Shown piece after piece: positions 35,782-44,762 of a stretch of 64,000 nucleotides of DNA. The stretch's first letter is position 1; each line of letters begins with the position of its first letter. Both the position numbers and the translations under genes were made by a program. Under the pieces are notes generated by a model, which was not told where the DNA came from, did no database searches, and saw only the letters and a list, made by a program, of their open reading frames with translations. Source of the stretch: Candidatus Accumulibacter phosphatis (GTDB lineage Bacteria; Pseudomonadota; Gammaproteobacteria; Burkholderiales; Rhodocyclaceae); contig NZ_SPMY01000005.1 in the NCBI RefSeq assembly GCF_012939955.1, positions 56,377 to 120,376 of the forward strand, in the 5' to 3' direction.

Positions 35782-36860
35782 GGGGTAGCGACGCCGCCGG
35801 GCAGCGAGCGCAGCAGTTCGGCCAGGTTGCGGCTGCCATCGTCAATAGCAATGATATGGACCGCCTGCCCGGGGTGCAGCTGCATGTGGCCGTGGGTGAT
35901 GACCTGTTCGTCCACCGCGACGCCCTTGACGACTTCGACCAGCCCGGGGCGACGTCCACCGATCTGCAATTCACGCTTGTCGACCTTGCCGTCCGCGTTG
36001 ACCACGAAGACGAACTGTTGCTCACCGAGCGGCAGCAGCGATTCCTCCGGGATGAGCAGTGTCGTGCGCGGCTCCTGCTGTACAAGGACGTTCATCAGCA
36101 GGCCGGGCCTGAGCAGGTGCTCGGGGTTCGGCAGCGTCGCGCGCACGCGAATCGAACGGGTGACCGGATCGATACGGCTATTCACCGCCTTGATCGTGCC
36201 GTGAAAGCGGCGTCCAGGAAAGGCGCGGCTGCTGGCGCTTACCTCCAGGCCGGGGCGCAGCACCTCGAGGTAAGTAGCGGCGACCGGAAACTCGAGTTTG
36301 ACGGCGCTGTCGTCGTCGACCGTGGTGATCAGGTCGCCGGGCTCGACCAGTGCCCCGACGCTCAGGTCGCGCAGGCCGACAACGCCGGCGAATGGCGCCT
36401 TGATCAGTCGGTCCGCCAGGCGCGACTCGATGGCCGCCAGTCGGGCGCGCGCCGTTTCCCAGTCACGCTGGCGTTCGTCGAGAAGCGATTTGGCTGCGGT
36501 GCCCTTGGCGGCCAGCGACTGGAAACGCTGATACTGACGCAGCGCTTCGCTGACCGTGGCGCGCGCTTCCTCGAGCTGGGCGTGCTCCTCGCGGCTGCTC
36601 AATTCGGCGAGTAGCTGGCCCTTTTCGACCCGGTCGCCGTCGTCGAAGTGGAGGGCGCTGACGGTTTCCGTGACCGTTGCCGTCAAGGCGACCGATTCCC
36701 TGGCGGCGACCGTGCCCAGCGCTTCGATGCTGTCGGCGAACTGGATCTGGCGGGCCGGAGCGACGATCACGCTCGCTGGCGGCGGGTCCGCTGCCAGGGC
36801 CGGGCCGCAGAGCAGGGCCAGGCTGGCAAGCAGCAGGTGCAGGTGGGTGTTGCTGCGCAT
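35778..36860 (-). CDS. RND efflux periplasmic adaptor (membrane fusion protein)
   Basis: A 360-residue exported adaptor with a signal peptide (LLLASLALLCGPALA|ADPP) and the HlyD/AcrA layout. The first half of the lipoyl-like fold is in FDDGDRVEKGQLLAELSSRE, followed by a coiled-coil hairpin (about residues 108-150, EEARATVSEALRQYQRFQSL). The second half-motif is IKAPFAGVVGLRDLSVGALV. The beta-barrel and membrane-proximal domains (about 195-350) end in VVKGVAVDEQVITHGHMQLHPG. The absence of a lipobox suggests a soluble or uncleaved anchor. Overlap with the permease gene means the pair is translated together. Confidence 0.94.
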   Translation of the reverse strand: MRSNTHLHLLLASLALLCGPALAADPPPASVIVAPARQIQFADSIEALGTVAARESVALTATVTETVSALHFDDGDRVEKGQLLAELSSREEHAQLEEARATVSEALRQYQRFQSLAAKGTAAKSLLDERQRDWETARARLAAIESRLADRLIKAPFAGVVGLRDLSVGALVEPGDLITTVDDDSAVKLEFPVAATYLEVLRPGLEVSASSRAFPGRRFHGTIKAVNSRIDPVTRSIRVRATLPNPEHLLRPGLLMNVLVQQEPRTTLLIPEESLLPLGEQQFVFVVNADGKVDKRELQIGGRRPGLVEVVKGVAVDEQVITHGHMQLHPGQAVHIIAIDDGSRNLAELLRSLPGGVATP

Positions 36861-36979
36861 GGGTCTCCCATCGGTTTGCGCGCTATCTATTCAGTGTGGA
36901 TACGCGTTCGCATAGTAGCAGCTAGGCCAACTGACCGCAGCGGTCGGGCGAAGTTCGGGCGTGGCGCGAGCAGGCGCGG

Positions 36980-37996
36980 TCAATGCTGCGCACGCCACTT
37001 GCTGGGACTGCAGTTCGCCCAGCTACGAAACGCTCGCGAGAAGGCATTCGGATCGTCGTAGCGCAGCGCAGCGCCAATCGCCGACACGGACAGGGCGGTA
37101 TTCTGGAGGAACTGCTGCGCAAGCTCGAAGCGCGTTTGATTGATCAGTTGCTGGAGGTTCGTTCCTTCTTCCTCCAGTCGCCGCCGCAGCGTTCGTTCGT
37201 GGACGGCAAACAGGCCCGCGACCGCCTTGGCCGAAGCCATGCCGCTGAGCAGCATTTGCGGCAGCATGCTTTGCACGCGCTCGGAAAAGCCCATCGGCCC
37301 CCTGGCTTCCGCATCCCGGATCGCTGTGCTGACCCGCTCAAGGCGATTCGCGTCGGCGCCTTCGATTTCCTTTCCCAGCCAGGACGGAGCGAATATCATT
37401 CCCGACACTTCGGCCTCGAAGGCAACATTGGCGCCGAACAGCCGGTGATACGCGGCGGTACTGGCGGGCGGCGCGTGCAAGAACTGTGCGCGCAGCGCCT
37501 TCCAGGAAGATCCGCACAGCTCGGCAAGGATGCGGTAGCCGATCATGATCGCCGCATCCTGAATTTGCGTGAGTGCTGGCAAGCCGTGGTGGAAAACCGA
37601 ATACCCGAGAACGACACGGGAAGGGTCGGGAGTGAGCAGTAGCGGCGCTGCGCCTCGGTCGTGGACGTGGAAATACCGTAGCAGGGCACGAATCGCCTCG
37701 CCGAGCGGACCGAGGCTCTGCAACTCGAAGCGCTCACCGACCAGCAGTCCGAAATGAAGGCAGCCGGTGAGCGCCACGGAGGTTTCAAAAAGAACGCCCA
37801 GGGCCTCGATCGCGATCCTGTTGTCGGCATTGTCGAATAGCCGCTGATCGATTCTGGCCAGGGCAAACACGTCCTGCGGGCTGACTCCCAGTTCGCTGAG
37901 GACGAGCGGGATTGCGAGAATCGGGCCGACGCAAATCTCCCCTCGTCTGCTGGTCGTCAGTGAATCCAACGACGGCCCTTGCGCTTGGTGTTTCAT
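36980..37996 (-). CDS. AraC-family transcriptional regulator
   Basis: About 338 residues. The N-terminal ligand domain (residues about 20-215) resembles the OruR/ArgR-like AraC_N class (arabinose-binding-type fold). The C-terminal AraC helix-turn-helix pair spans about 240-338: LFAVHERTLRRRLEEEGTNLQ is the first motif and LRYDDPNAFSRAFRSWANCSPSKWR the second. I choose the ATG at 37996 (MKHQAQGPSLDSL); a longer reading to 38074 is possible. It is divergent from the second arylsulfatase with 165 bp between them and upstream of the RND pair on the same strand, so either or both may be targets. Confidence 0.9.
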   Translation of the reverse strand: MKHQAQGPSLDSLTTSRRGEICVGPILAIPLVLSELGVSPQDVFALARIDQRLFDNADNRIAIEALGVLFETSVALTGCLHFGLLVGERFELQSLGPLGEAIRALLRYFHVHDRGAAPLLLTPDPSRVVLGYSVFHHGLPALTQIQDAAIMIGYRILAELCGSSWKALRAQFLHAPPASTAAYHRLFGANVAFEAEVSGMIFAPSWLGKEIEGADANRLERVSTAIRDAEARGPMGFSERVQSMLPQMLLSGMASAKAVAGLFAVHERTLRRRLEEEGTNLQQLINQTRFELAQQFLQNTALSVSAIGAALRYDDPNAFSRAFRSWANCSPSKWRAQH

Positions 37997-38161
37997 GACC
38001 ACGGGTCTGCTCCCTGGGTGTAGTAAGTCCGTGCGTTTTGTGCGGCCCGGGCACTTCAGCTCGGCGATCAACACGGCAAAAGAGAATCTGTCCGGAACTG
38101 CAAGGCATCATATGCCCCAAAGTTGCAATATTTAACAGGCATGACTATTCGGGAGGAAACC
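37997..38161. promoter_or_regulatory. Divergent control region araC / arylsulfatase
   Basis: This 165-bp spacer between two diverging genes must hold both promoters. It contains an inverted repeat GGCAT-CAT-ATGCC at 38104-38116, 46 bp before the arylsulfatase start, which could be part of an operator. An AT-rich stretch follows (TTGCAATATTTAA, 38124-38136), and GGAGG lies just before the arylsulfatase ATG. No single promoter stands out. Confidence 0.45.
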
Positions 38162-40177
38162 ATGTCCAGGATTCGCAGTTTCACCACCACCCTATGCCTG
38201 CTCCTCACTGCCCTGCTGGTGGCCAGCCCGGCCACGGCGCAGCAGGTCACCGGCACCCTGGGGTCACCCAGTGCTACCACCAGCATCAGCGCTAAACAAC
38301 TTCCGGCGCCCGATCCGGCGTTCGGCGGGGTCATCAAGGACGACGCGCTGCAGTCGACGCCCTGGTGGGCGCCGCGCATCGTGCCGCCGAAGGGTGCGCC
38401 GAACGTGTTGCTGATCATCACCGACGACGCCGGCTTCGGCGTCCCCAGCACTTTTGGCGGTGTCATTCCGACGCCAACGATGGACCGTATTGCCAACGAA
38501 GGCTTGCGCTACAACCGTGTGTTCTCGACCGCCCTGTGCTCGCCGACGCGCGCGGCGCTGATTACCGGGCGCAATCACCACTCGGCCGGTTTTGGCGTGA
38601 TTTCCGAGCAGTCCACCGGCTTCCCCGGCTACAACAGCATTATCGGCAAGGACAAGGCAACGATCGGTCGCATTCTGCTCGACAACGGCTATTCCACAGC
38701 CTGGTTTGGCAAGGACCACAACACGCCGGCCTTTGCCGCCAGCCAGGTCGGGCCTTTCGATCAGTGGCCGACCGGCATGGGCTTCGAGTACTTCTACGGT
38801 TTCGTCGGCGGCGACGCCAACCAGTGGCAGCCGAACCTGTTCCGCAATACCACGCAAATCTATCCCTTCGAGGGCAAGCCGGGCTGGAACCTCATCACCG
38901 GGATGGCTGATGATGCCATCGACTACATGACGCGCATTCATCAGACTGACCCCAGCAAGCCGATCTTCATCAAATACGCGCCCGGCGCCACGCACGCACC
39001 GCATCATCCGACGAGAGAGTGGGTGGAGAAGATCAGGGCGATGCACCTTTTCGACGATGGCTACAACAAGCTGCGCGAGACCATCTTCGAGAACCAGAAG
39101 AAGCTCGGCGTGATCGCCAAGGATGCGAAGCTGACGCCCTGGCCCAATGAGCTTCTGAAGCCCTGGGATCAACTCGGCGCGGAGGAGAAGAAATTGTTCA
39201 TCCGCCAGGTCGAGATCTTCGCCGCCTATGCCGCCTACAACGACCACGAGATCGGCCGCGTGATCCAGTCCTTCGCGGACCTGGGCAGGCTCGACAACAC
39301 GCTGATCATCTACATCAACGGCGACAACGGCACCAGCGCCGAGGGTGGCCCGCTGGGTACCCCCAACGAGGTGGCGTTCTTCAACGGCCTCAACGAGATT
39401 CCGGTCGACGTGCAGATGAAGTTCTACGACGTCTGGGGCACCGAGCTCACCTACAACCACATGTCGGCCGGCTGGTCATGGGCCTTTGACACGCCGTTCG
39501 ACTGGTTCAAGCAGAACGCCTCCCGGCTCGGCGGCATCAACCAGAACATGGTCGTGTATACCAAACCGATGGTCGGCTTGCCGCAGGGTGATTCGCCGTT
39601 CCTGCTGGATGCGTCGTACACGATTACGGCGGAAATCACCGTCCCCGAAGGCGGTGCCGAAGGCATGATCCTGACCTCGGGTGGGCGCTTTGCCGGCTAC
39701 GGCTTCTACCTGCTCAAGGGCAAGCCGGTGTTCCTGTGGAACCTGGTCGATCTGATGCGCATCAAGTGGGAGGGGCCAGAAGCTCTCGCTGCAGGTAAGC
39801 ACACGCTGGAGTTCGACTTTACGTACGACGGTCTCGGCCTCGGCACGCTCGCTTTCAACAACATGAGCGGGCTCGGCCGTCCCGGCACCGGCACCCTCAA
39901 GGTGGACGGCAAGGACGTGCAGACCATCAACATGAAACGTACCTTGCCGATGATCCTGCAGTGGGACGAGAGTTTCGACATCGGTTCCGACACCCTGACC
40001 GGGGTGAACGACACCGACTACAAGCCGCCATTCCCGCTGACAGCCAAGCTCAACAAGCTCACGATCAAGGTCGATCGGCCGGAGCTTACGCCGGAGGACA
40101 TCAAGAAGCTCGATGGTGCGCAGGCCGAGGCGCTCGACGGCAAACCGCTGACTCGCGTGCAACCCGCGCCCATGTAG
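38162..40177 (+). CDS. Periplasmic arylsulfatase with shortened sulfatase domain
   Basis: A 671-residue paralogue of the enzyme at 26076-28643. The start ATG at 38162 follows GGGAGG and gives a signal peptide ending TALLVASPATA|QQ. The formylglycine motif ALCSPTRAALITGR (Cys126, Arg130), the metal aspartates in LLIITDDAGFG and the NGDNGTSAEG motif are intact. After the segment SRLGGINQNMVV about 26 residues lead straight into the C-terminal beta module SYTITAEITVPEGGAEG, where the paralogue has about 202. So about 176 residues of the sulfatase C-terminal subdomain are missing without a frameshift. Activity is uncertain. It is probably controlled by the divergent AraC-type gene. Confidence 0.92.
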   Translation: MSRIRSFTTTLCLLLTALLVASPATAQQVTGTLGSPSATTSISAKQLPAPDPAFGGVIKDDALQSTPWWAPRIVPPKGAPNVLLIITDDAGFGVPSTFGGVIPTPTMDRIANEGLRYNRVFSTALCSPTRAALITGRNHHSAGFGVISEQSTGFPGYNSIIGKDKATIGRILLDNGYSTAWFGKDHNTPAFAASQVGPFDQWPTGMGFEYFYGFVGGDANQWQPNLFRNTTQIYPFEGKPGWNLITGMADDAIDYMTRIHQTDPSKPIFIKYAPGATHAPHHPTREWVEKIRAMHLFDDGYNKLRETIFENQKKLGVIAKDAKLTPWPNELLKPWDQLGAEEKKLFIRQVEIFAAYAAYNDHEIGRVIQSFADLGRLDNTLIIYINGDNGTSAEGGPLGTPNEVAFFNGLNEIPVDVQMKFYDVWGTELTYNHMSAGWSWAFDTPFDWFKQNASRLGGINQNMVVYTKPMVGLPQGDSPFLLDASYTITAEITVPEGGAEGMILTSGGRFAGYGFYLLKGKPVFLWNLVDLMRIKWEGPEALAAGKHTLEFDFTYDGLGLGTLAFNNMSGLGRPGTGTLKVDGKDVQTINMKRTLPMILQWDESFDIGSDTLTGVNDTDYKPPFPLTAKLNKLTIKVDRPELTPEDIKKLDGAQAEALDGKPLTRVQPAPM

Positions 40178-40351
40178 TCGGCAAGCGGGCGGCGTACAGC
40201 GCGAGCGCAGGAGCGTGCGTCGCGGGATCTTCGGGCAGGCGGGGCGTTGCGCATGGAATGTCCCGCCTTTTCGGTGCTGACCGTGCAGGGCTCACGATTC
40301 CTGTCTCTCTGCGGCACTACTTTGAAACCAGCAAACCAAGCGGAGAAACGC

Positions 40352-41774
40352 ATGAGACCTGAGCTTTCGAAATGCCTCCTGGCGGCACTGCTGGCGTGCT
40401 GCCTGGTCGGGGTGACTTCCTCCTATGCAGCCAAGCCGCAGCAGATGAGCACGCCCATCGCTCCCGGGGTGATGGTGCCGGATACGGTGAGTACGTCAAT
40501 CGGCACTCTGAAACTCGACTACGGCTATCCAGATGACGCGACGACACAGACGGTCTATGACAATCTTGATGCCTCGAGAGCACTGCAGGCCTACCTGCTT
40601 GCCATTCCAATCGTGAATCAGGTGAGTATGCGTAGCACGCTGCGCGAGTTCGGACCGGTAAACCAAACGGACGTGATCTGGGAAGACCTCGTTGATTCGA
40701 AAACCGTTGAACTCACAGCCAACGACAACACCATCTACAGCTTCATTTGGCTGAATACGAAGAAGGGGCCGCTGGTGGTTGAGGTTCCCCCCATGGTCCT
40801 GGGGCTCATTGACTGACTTCTGGTACAAATGGGTGGCTGACATCGGCATCACCGGTCCCGACAAGGGCAAGGGCGGCAAGTATCTGATACTGCCACCAGG
40901 CTACGCCGGCAAAGTGCCTGAAGGATATTTCGTTGTCCGTCCGAGCATCTATGGCAACTGGATGCCCTTCCGCTCCTTTCTGGTCGATGGATCGACCAGG
41001 CCCGGCGTCGAGTCGGCCAAGAAACATCTCAAGATCTATCAGCTCTCCGATGCGGCCAATCCGCCCGAGATGAAGTTCGTCAATGCCTCCGGACTTCCTT
41101 CGAACTTCGTTCCTCCCGGCGACTACAGCTTCTGGAGTCTCCTGAACGAAGCCATTCAGGAAGAACCCAGCGCCGGAAGCGACCCGACAACCCTTGGCCT
41201 GTTTGCCTCGATCGGCATCGAGAAGGGCAAGCCCTTCGATCCCGATGCGCGGATGAAAAAGATTCTGACCGACGCCGCCAATATCGGCACCGTGACCGCG
41301 CGGGCGATTGCCTTCAGAATGCGCGAAGAAGACGCCTTCTTCTACTACTTCGCCACGGGCGTCACCCCGGCCATGGCCGAAAAAATGGTCGGCAAGGGCT
41401 CGCAGTATCCTTGGTCCGCACAGGACGCCGACGGCAAACCCTTTGAAGGCGGGAAAAACTACAAGCTGCATCTTCCGCCGAATATTCCGGTCGCGGACTT
41501 CTGGTCGGTCGTCGTCTATGACAACCAGACGCGCTCGATGGTCCAGACCGATCAGCAGTTCCCCAGCGTCAGCAGCCAGAACAAGGATATGGTGGTCAAC
41601 AAGGATGGCTCTGTCGATGTCTATTTTGGCCCCAAAGCTCCGGCTGGAAAGGAAGGCAATTGGGTGCAGACGATTCCCGGAAAAGGTTGGTTCATGATCC
41701 TGCGTCTGTATGGACCACTTGAGCCGTGGTTCGACAAGAGCTGGCGACCGGGCGAGATCGAGTTGCAGCCCTAG
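40352..41774 (+). pseudogene. DUF1254/DUF1214 exported protein, frameshifted
   Basis: One gene in two frames. Frame one (40352-40816) starts after GGAG with a signal peptide (MRPELSKCLLAALLACCLVG ... SSYA) and encodes the DUF1254 N terminus up to VLGLID, then hits TGA at 40814-40816. The other frame continues from GAC at 40815 with DFWYKWVADIGITGPDKGKG and runs through the DUF1214 half to 41774. Removing one T at 40814 (GACTGAC to GACGAC) restores a single reading frame GLIDDFWYKW of about 473 codons. DUF1254 proteins are periplasmic, of unknown role. It lies 174 bp after the arylsulfatase on the same strand. Either a recent inactivating insertion or an assembly error explains the break. Confidence 0.88.
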
Positions 41775-42146
41775 CCTGAGTGTGGCGACCGACGCCGGGC
41801 ACAACGCGCCCCGCGGGGCGCTGGCCATTTCGATCTTCGAATTGTGTTGTCAAAGGCTGCGTAGCCGGCTGGCCAGTGCAGTGCTGCATTCTTGATGAGA
41901 CGTTCGGCAACCCTCTCCTACCCACCGTCATTGCGAGGAGGCGCAGCCGACGTGGCAATGACGTGCGGGCGGGTGGTGTAGCGCCGAACTTCCAATAAGG
42001 CTTTCAGCAAGCCGGACAGCGGCGCGAAGCCAACGTGGTAGCCGGAATCTATAGAGGTTCCATACTGCGTGCAACACTACACTGGCAGCCGCCGCCGGTG
42101 GCCAGCCGGAACTTGGGAAAGCACATGGCCGGGCGGCTGCTCCGGC
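41775..42146. other. Intergenic region with REP-like element
   Basis: A 372-bp stretch between the frameshifted DUF1254 gene and a convergent small gene. I find no credible ORF here on either strand. Its only clear structure is the inverted repeat at 41926-41963. Confidence 0.6.
41926..41963. repeat. REP-like inverted repeat
   Basis: Perfect 9-bp arms CGTCATTGC (41926-41934) and GCAATGACG (41955-41963) flank a 20-bp spacer rich in G and C. The CGTCATTGCGAG core is characteristic of interspersed palindromic repeats found between genes in many proteobacteria. Only one copy was noticed in this window. Confidence 0.7.
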
Positions 42147-42422
42147 TTAGTTGTTGTTCATTTCCGCAGCCGCTTGCCGCATCGTTCTTCTCGGAACGGT
42201 GAAATCTATCGCCGGGCAAGGTGCCTGCGAACCGATCAAGATCACCATATGCCCTTTGGGCACTTTCTTCTGTACTTCGGCGTCGATATAAAGGGTATTC
42301 ATGGCTACTGGCGGGCTGCTCCCCTGCCATATCACCTCCTTCGATCGCGTATAGATGATGTAGCACGCGGAGGAGGCCACCGTCGAAAAAGAAAATGCCA
42401 GCAAAGCGAAAATAGCTCTCAT
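42147..42422 (-). CDS. Small secreted protein, unknown function
   Basis: About 91 residues from the ATG at 42422. A signal peptide (MRAIFALLAFSFSTVASSA) is followed directly by CYIIYTRSKEVIWQGSSPPV, the start of a short family of exported proteins in betaproteobacteria with a CY-I-Y...PPV pattern. The cysteine at position 20 could be lipidated, though the preceding SSA is a poor lipobox. A second cysteine in QAPCPAIDF could pair with it. The C terminus is polar and Asn-rich. Isolated on the minus strand, 130 bp after the next gene ends. Confidence 0.65.
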   Translation of the reverse strand: MRAIFALLAFSFSTVASSACYIIYTRSKEVIWQGSSPPVAMNTLYIDAEVQKKVPKGHMVILIGSQAPCPAIDFTVPRRTMRQAAAEMNNN

Positions 42423-42551
42423 GTCAGACCTCTCGATAGTCCTGCAACGACAATGCCTCGCGCTCGGCGCCAATTCTAGCGCCGATCAAGGTGTTCTCGG
42501 CGGAATGAGTTTCCCCCGAAATTTTTCCTTCCAAGGGTAAACCAAACCACC

Positions 42552-42950
42552 CTAACGGGGAGGGATGCTTGACGCCTGGTCGGCGAGAGCGCTATCCAGC
42601 AGCCGCTCACATTCCACCATCAGCGTGCGTCCAATCTCGGACTCGTAGCGGGCATCGAGCGCTTCCATCATTTCGTGCGCCGTGTGCAGTCCGGCTTCCC
42701 GCGACAGGGTGTCGGCAACCTGCCGTGCCAGTTGTTCGCTCAAGGCAGACAGCTGCCGTCGCTCGGCGAGGGGCAGTCGGCGTTGCGAGCGCGCCAACCA
42801 GTCGGCGGCGAGAGTGGCACCCTGGCCTTCTTTCAGCCACTGATCATGGCTGTAGTAGACCGACAAGCGCTCGGCAGCGAGGGCAAAGATCAAGGCGATG
42901 CTTAGCCCGCGATCAGTCGCTGGCGAAAGCAAGGCGTTTTCCCTGCTCAT
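42552..42950 (-). CDS. Helical protein of unknown function downstream of clcA
   Basis: I do not recognise it. The likely product (132 residues from the ATG at 42950, MSRENALLSPATDRGLSIAL) is mostly helical. It has an N-terminal amphipathic stretch with a YYSHDQWLKEGQG loop, then a long region of heptad-like Leu/Ala spacing (SALSEQLARQVADTLSREAG). A longer in-frame reading to 43232 would overlap clcA and is Arg/Pro-rich shadow sequence. It follows clcA by about 110 bp on the same strand and could share its transcript. Confidence 0.6.
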   Translation of the reverse strand: MSRENALLSPATDRGLSIALIFALAAERLSVYYSHDQWLKEGQGATLAADWLARSQRRLPLAERRQLSALSEQLARQVADTLSREAGLHTAHEMMEALDARYESEIGRTLMVECERLLDSALADQASSIPPR

Positions 42951-43062
42951 CTGCGCCCCGACCACCGGCAAGGGGGCAAACGCCGCTCGTGCCTGGTGAT
43001 TCGCCTGAGCATTCCGGCCCGCACTCCATTGCGCGGCGTGGACATGGCCATCCAATAAGCAG

Positions 43063-44490
43063 TCACTGCCTGTTCGCTTCCTTGCGGGGGGGCTGATCCG
43101 GTCCCGGTTCCGGCCCGGACTGAGCCTCTGGCGCCGGCACCGGTTCGGCTGCAAGCTTCGCCGCTGCAGTTTGCGCGCGCTGTTGGGCAATGAAGCCCAG
43201 AGCCAGCTGCTGATAGAGTTCCGGACTGACACGTCCGCTTACTGCCTTGGCGATCAGCGTGACCGCCATCAGGCTGATGACCATCTCGTGACCGTCGAGC
43301 ATTTCCATGACGATGATCGCCGCCGTGATCGGCGATTGGGTGACCGCGGCCAGGAAGGCAGCCATGCACAGCGCTGTCACCGGTACTGCTTCGGCACCGA
43401 AACCGAGAATGGCGCTGGTACTGGCGCCAATGGCTGCGCCGACGGCCAGGCAGGGGGCGAAAATACCGCCGGGAATGCCCGAATAATAGGTGATGACCGT
43501 GGCTACGAAGCGGGTGACCGGAGCGTGCCACGGGGCCGACAAGGCGTCGCTGGAAAGGAGCGACGAGCTGACCGCGTAGCCGCTTCCGAAAGACAAGCCG
43601 CCACCAAGCCAGCCGACCAGGGCAATGAGCAGCCCGCAGCCGCCGGCAAACAGCACCGGTCGCGCGCTGCGCCAGCGCCAGAGGATGAAGTTGGGCTGTT
43701 GTTGTGGCCACAGCAGCAGACGGCTGAAGACACCGCCGAGCACCCCGCAGGCCATGCCATAGAACAGCACCGGGCCAACGATCTCGGTGAATTGCGAGAT
43801 CTTCATGCGCCCGAAGTGGTAATAATTACCCTCCAGCGCGATGGCCACCAGGCCCGACAGGATGATCGTGCCGACCAGGATTCCGGTCGTCTTGGCTTCG
43901 AGGCGTTTGCCCAATTCCTCGACGGCGAAGACGATACCGGCGAGTGGTGTGTTGAAGGCGGCAGCGATTCCTGCCGCGCCGCCGGCGAGAATCAAATCCG
44001 CCGGGGCAATCGCCCGTGCGTGCGGCAGAAAGCGGTGCGAGAAGTGCAGAATCGACGCCGCAACCTGCACCGACGGTCCTTCGCGACCGGCGGAAAAGCC
44101 GCCCAGCAGGGCCATCGATCCGACGACGATCTTGCCGCAGGCGATGCGTAGCGAAACCAGACCGCTGACCGATTCCCCGCGCGCGGCAAGATGCGTCGCC
44201 GCGATGACCTGCGGGATACCGCTGCCCTGTCCGCCCGGGAAAAATTTCCGCGTCAGCCAGACAGCCAGCATCCCGGCCAGCGGCGCAGTGACAAACGGCA
44301 TCCAGGGGAAGGGCAAGCCGGGATGGAAGTTGTAGAGGTCGAAAAAAGTCTTCAGCGCGAGGTCAGTGAGTCTCGTGAAGGCGACCACGGCCAGGCCCGC
44401 GCAAGCCGCGGCCCCCCACAAGGTCAAACGCGTACGCCACCTGAAGGTGCTGAGTCTGCCGCGAAGAGGATTCAGATTTTTCATTGGCAT
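43063..44490 (-). CDS. clcA: ClC-family chloride/proton antiporter
   Basis: A 475-residue membrane protein with the ClC filter motifs GSGIP (residues 89-93), GREGPSVQ (135-142) with the gating Glu137, and GGIFAPCLAVGA. The internal proton glutamate of exchanger-type ClCs (E. coli Glu203) corresponds to the Glu pair 191-192 in IVFAVEELGKR, and a tyrosine near the C terminus (SPELYQQL) may be the inner-gate residue. These features predict a 2 Cl-/1 H+ exchanger rather than a channel. There is no CBS domain. The last 40 residues are Pro/Ala/Glu-rich. E. coli ClcA supports extreme acid resistance; the role here is unknown. Confidence 0.94.
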   Translation of the reverse strand: MPMKNLNPLRGRLSTFRWRTRLTLWGAAACAGLAVVAFTRLTDLALKTFFDLYNFHPGLPFPWMPFVTAPLAGMLAVWLTRKFFPGGQGSGIPQVIAATHLAARGESVSGLVSLRIACGKIVVGSMALLGGFSAGREGPSVQVAASILHFSHRFLPHARAIAPADLILAGGAAGIAAAFNTPLAGIVFAVEELGKRLEAKTTGILVGTIILSGLVAIALEGNYYHFGRMKISQFTEIVGPVLFYGMACGVLGGVFSRLLLWPQQQPNFILWRWRSARPVLFAGGCGLLIALVGWLGGGLSFGSGYAVSSSLLSSDALSAPWHAPVTRFVATVITYYSGIPGGIFAPCLAVGAAIGASTSAILGFGAEAVPVTALCMAAFLAAVTQSPITAAIIVMEMLDGHEMVISLMAVTLIAKAVSGRVSPELYQQLALGFIAQQRAQTAAAKLAAEPVPAPEAQSGPEPGPDQPPRKEANRQ

Positions 44491-44762
44491 CCTGTCGGTG
44501 TAGTTGATGGCTGGCGCGACGCGCGGGACTGGTCAGAATGCGGCAAGCGGCGGGAGGAGGGTGCGCCGCGGTGGCAGGCTGCGCCGACGGAAAATTGCAA
44601 GTTCGGGCAGCGGACAAGCGCGCAGTCTAGCATCCGCGGCGGCAACTGTGAGCAGACCGGCAAGTGGCGCGCAAATCGCTGCCGGGTGGTCGACCGCCGC
44701 GACATGATGAGCGCCGGTATGCTAGGCTCAGACGTCGCAGTTTGACACTTCAAGGAGGTCCC

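Noticed and set aside
42947..43711. Frame overlapping clcA that could extend the helical gene at 42552-42950
   Set aside because: Arg/Gly/His-rich sequence without motifs inside the well-supported ClC gene; the shorter start at 42950 fits better.
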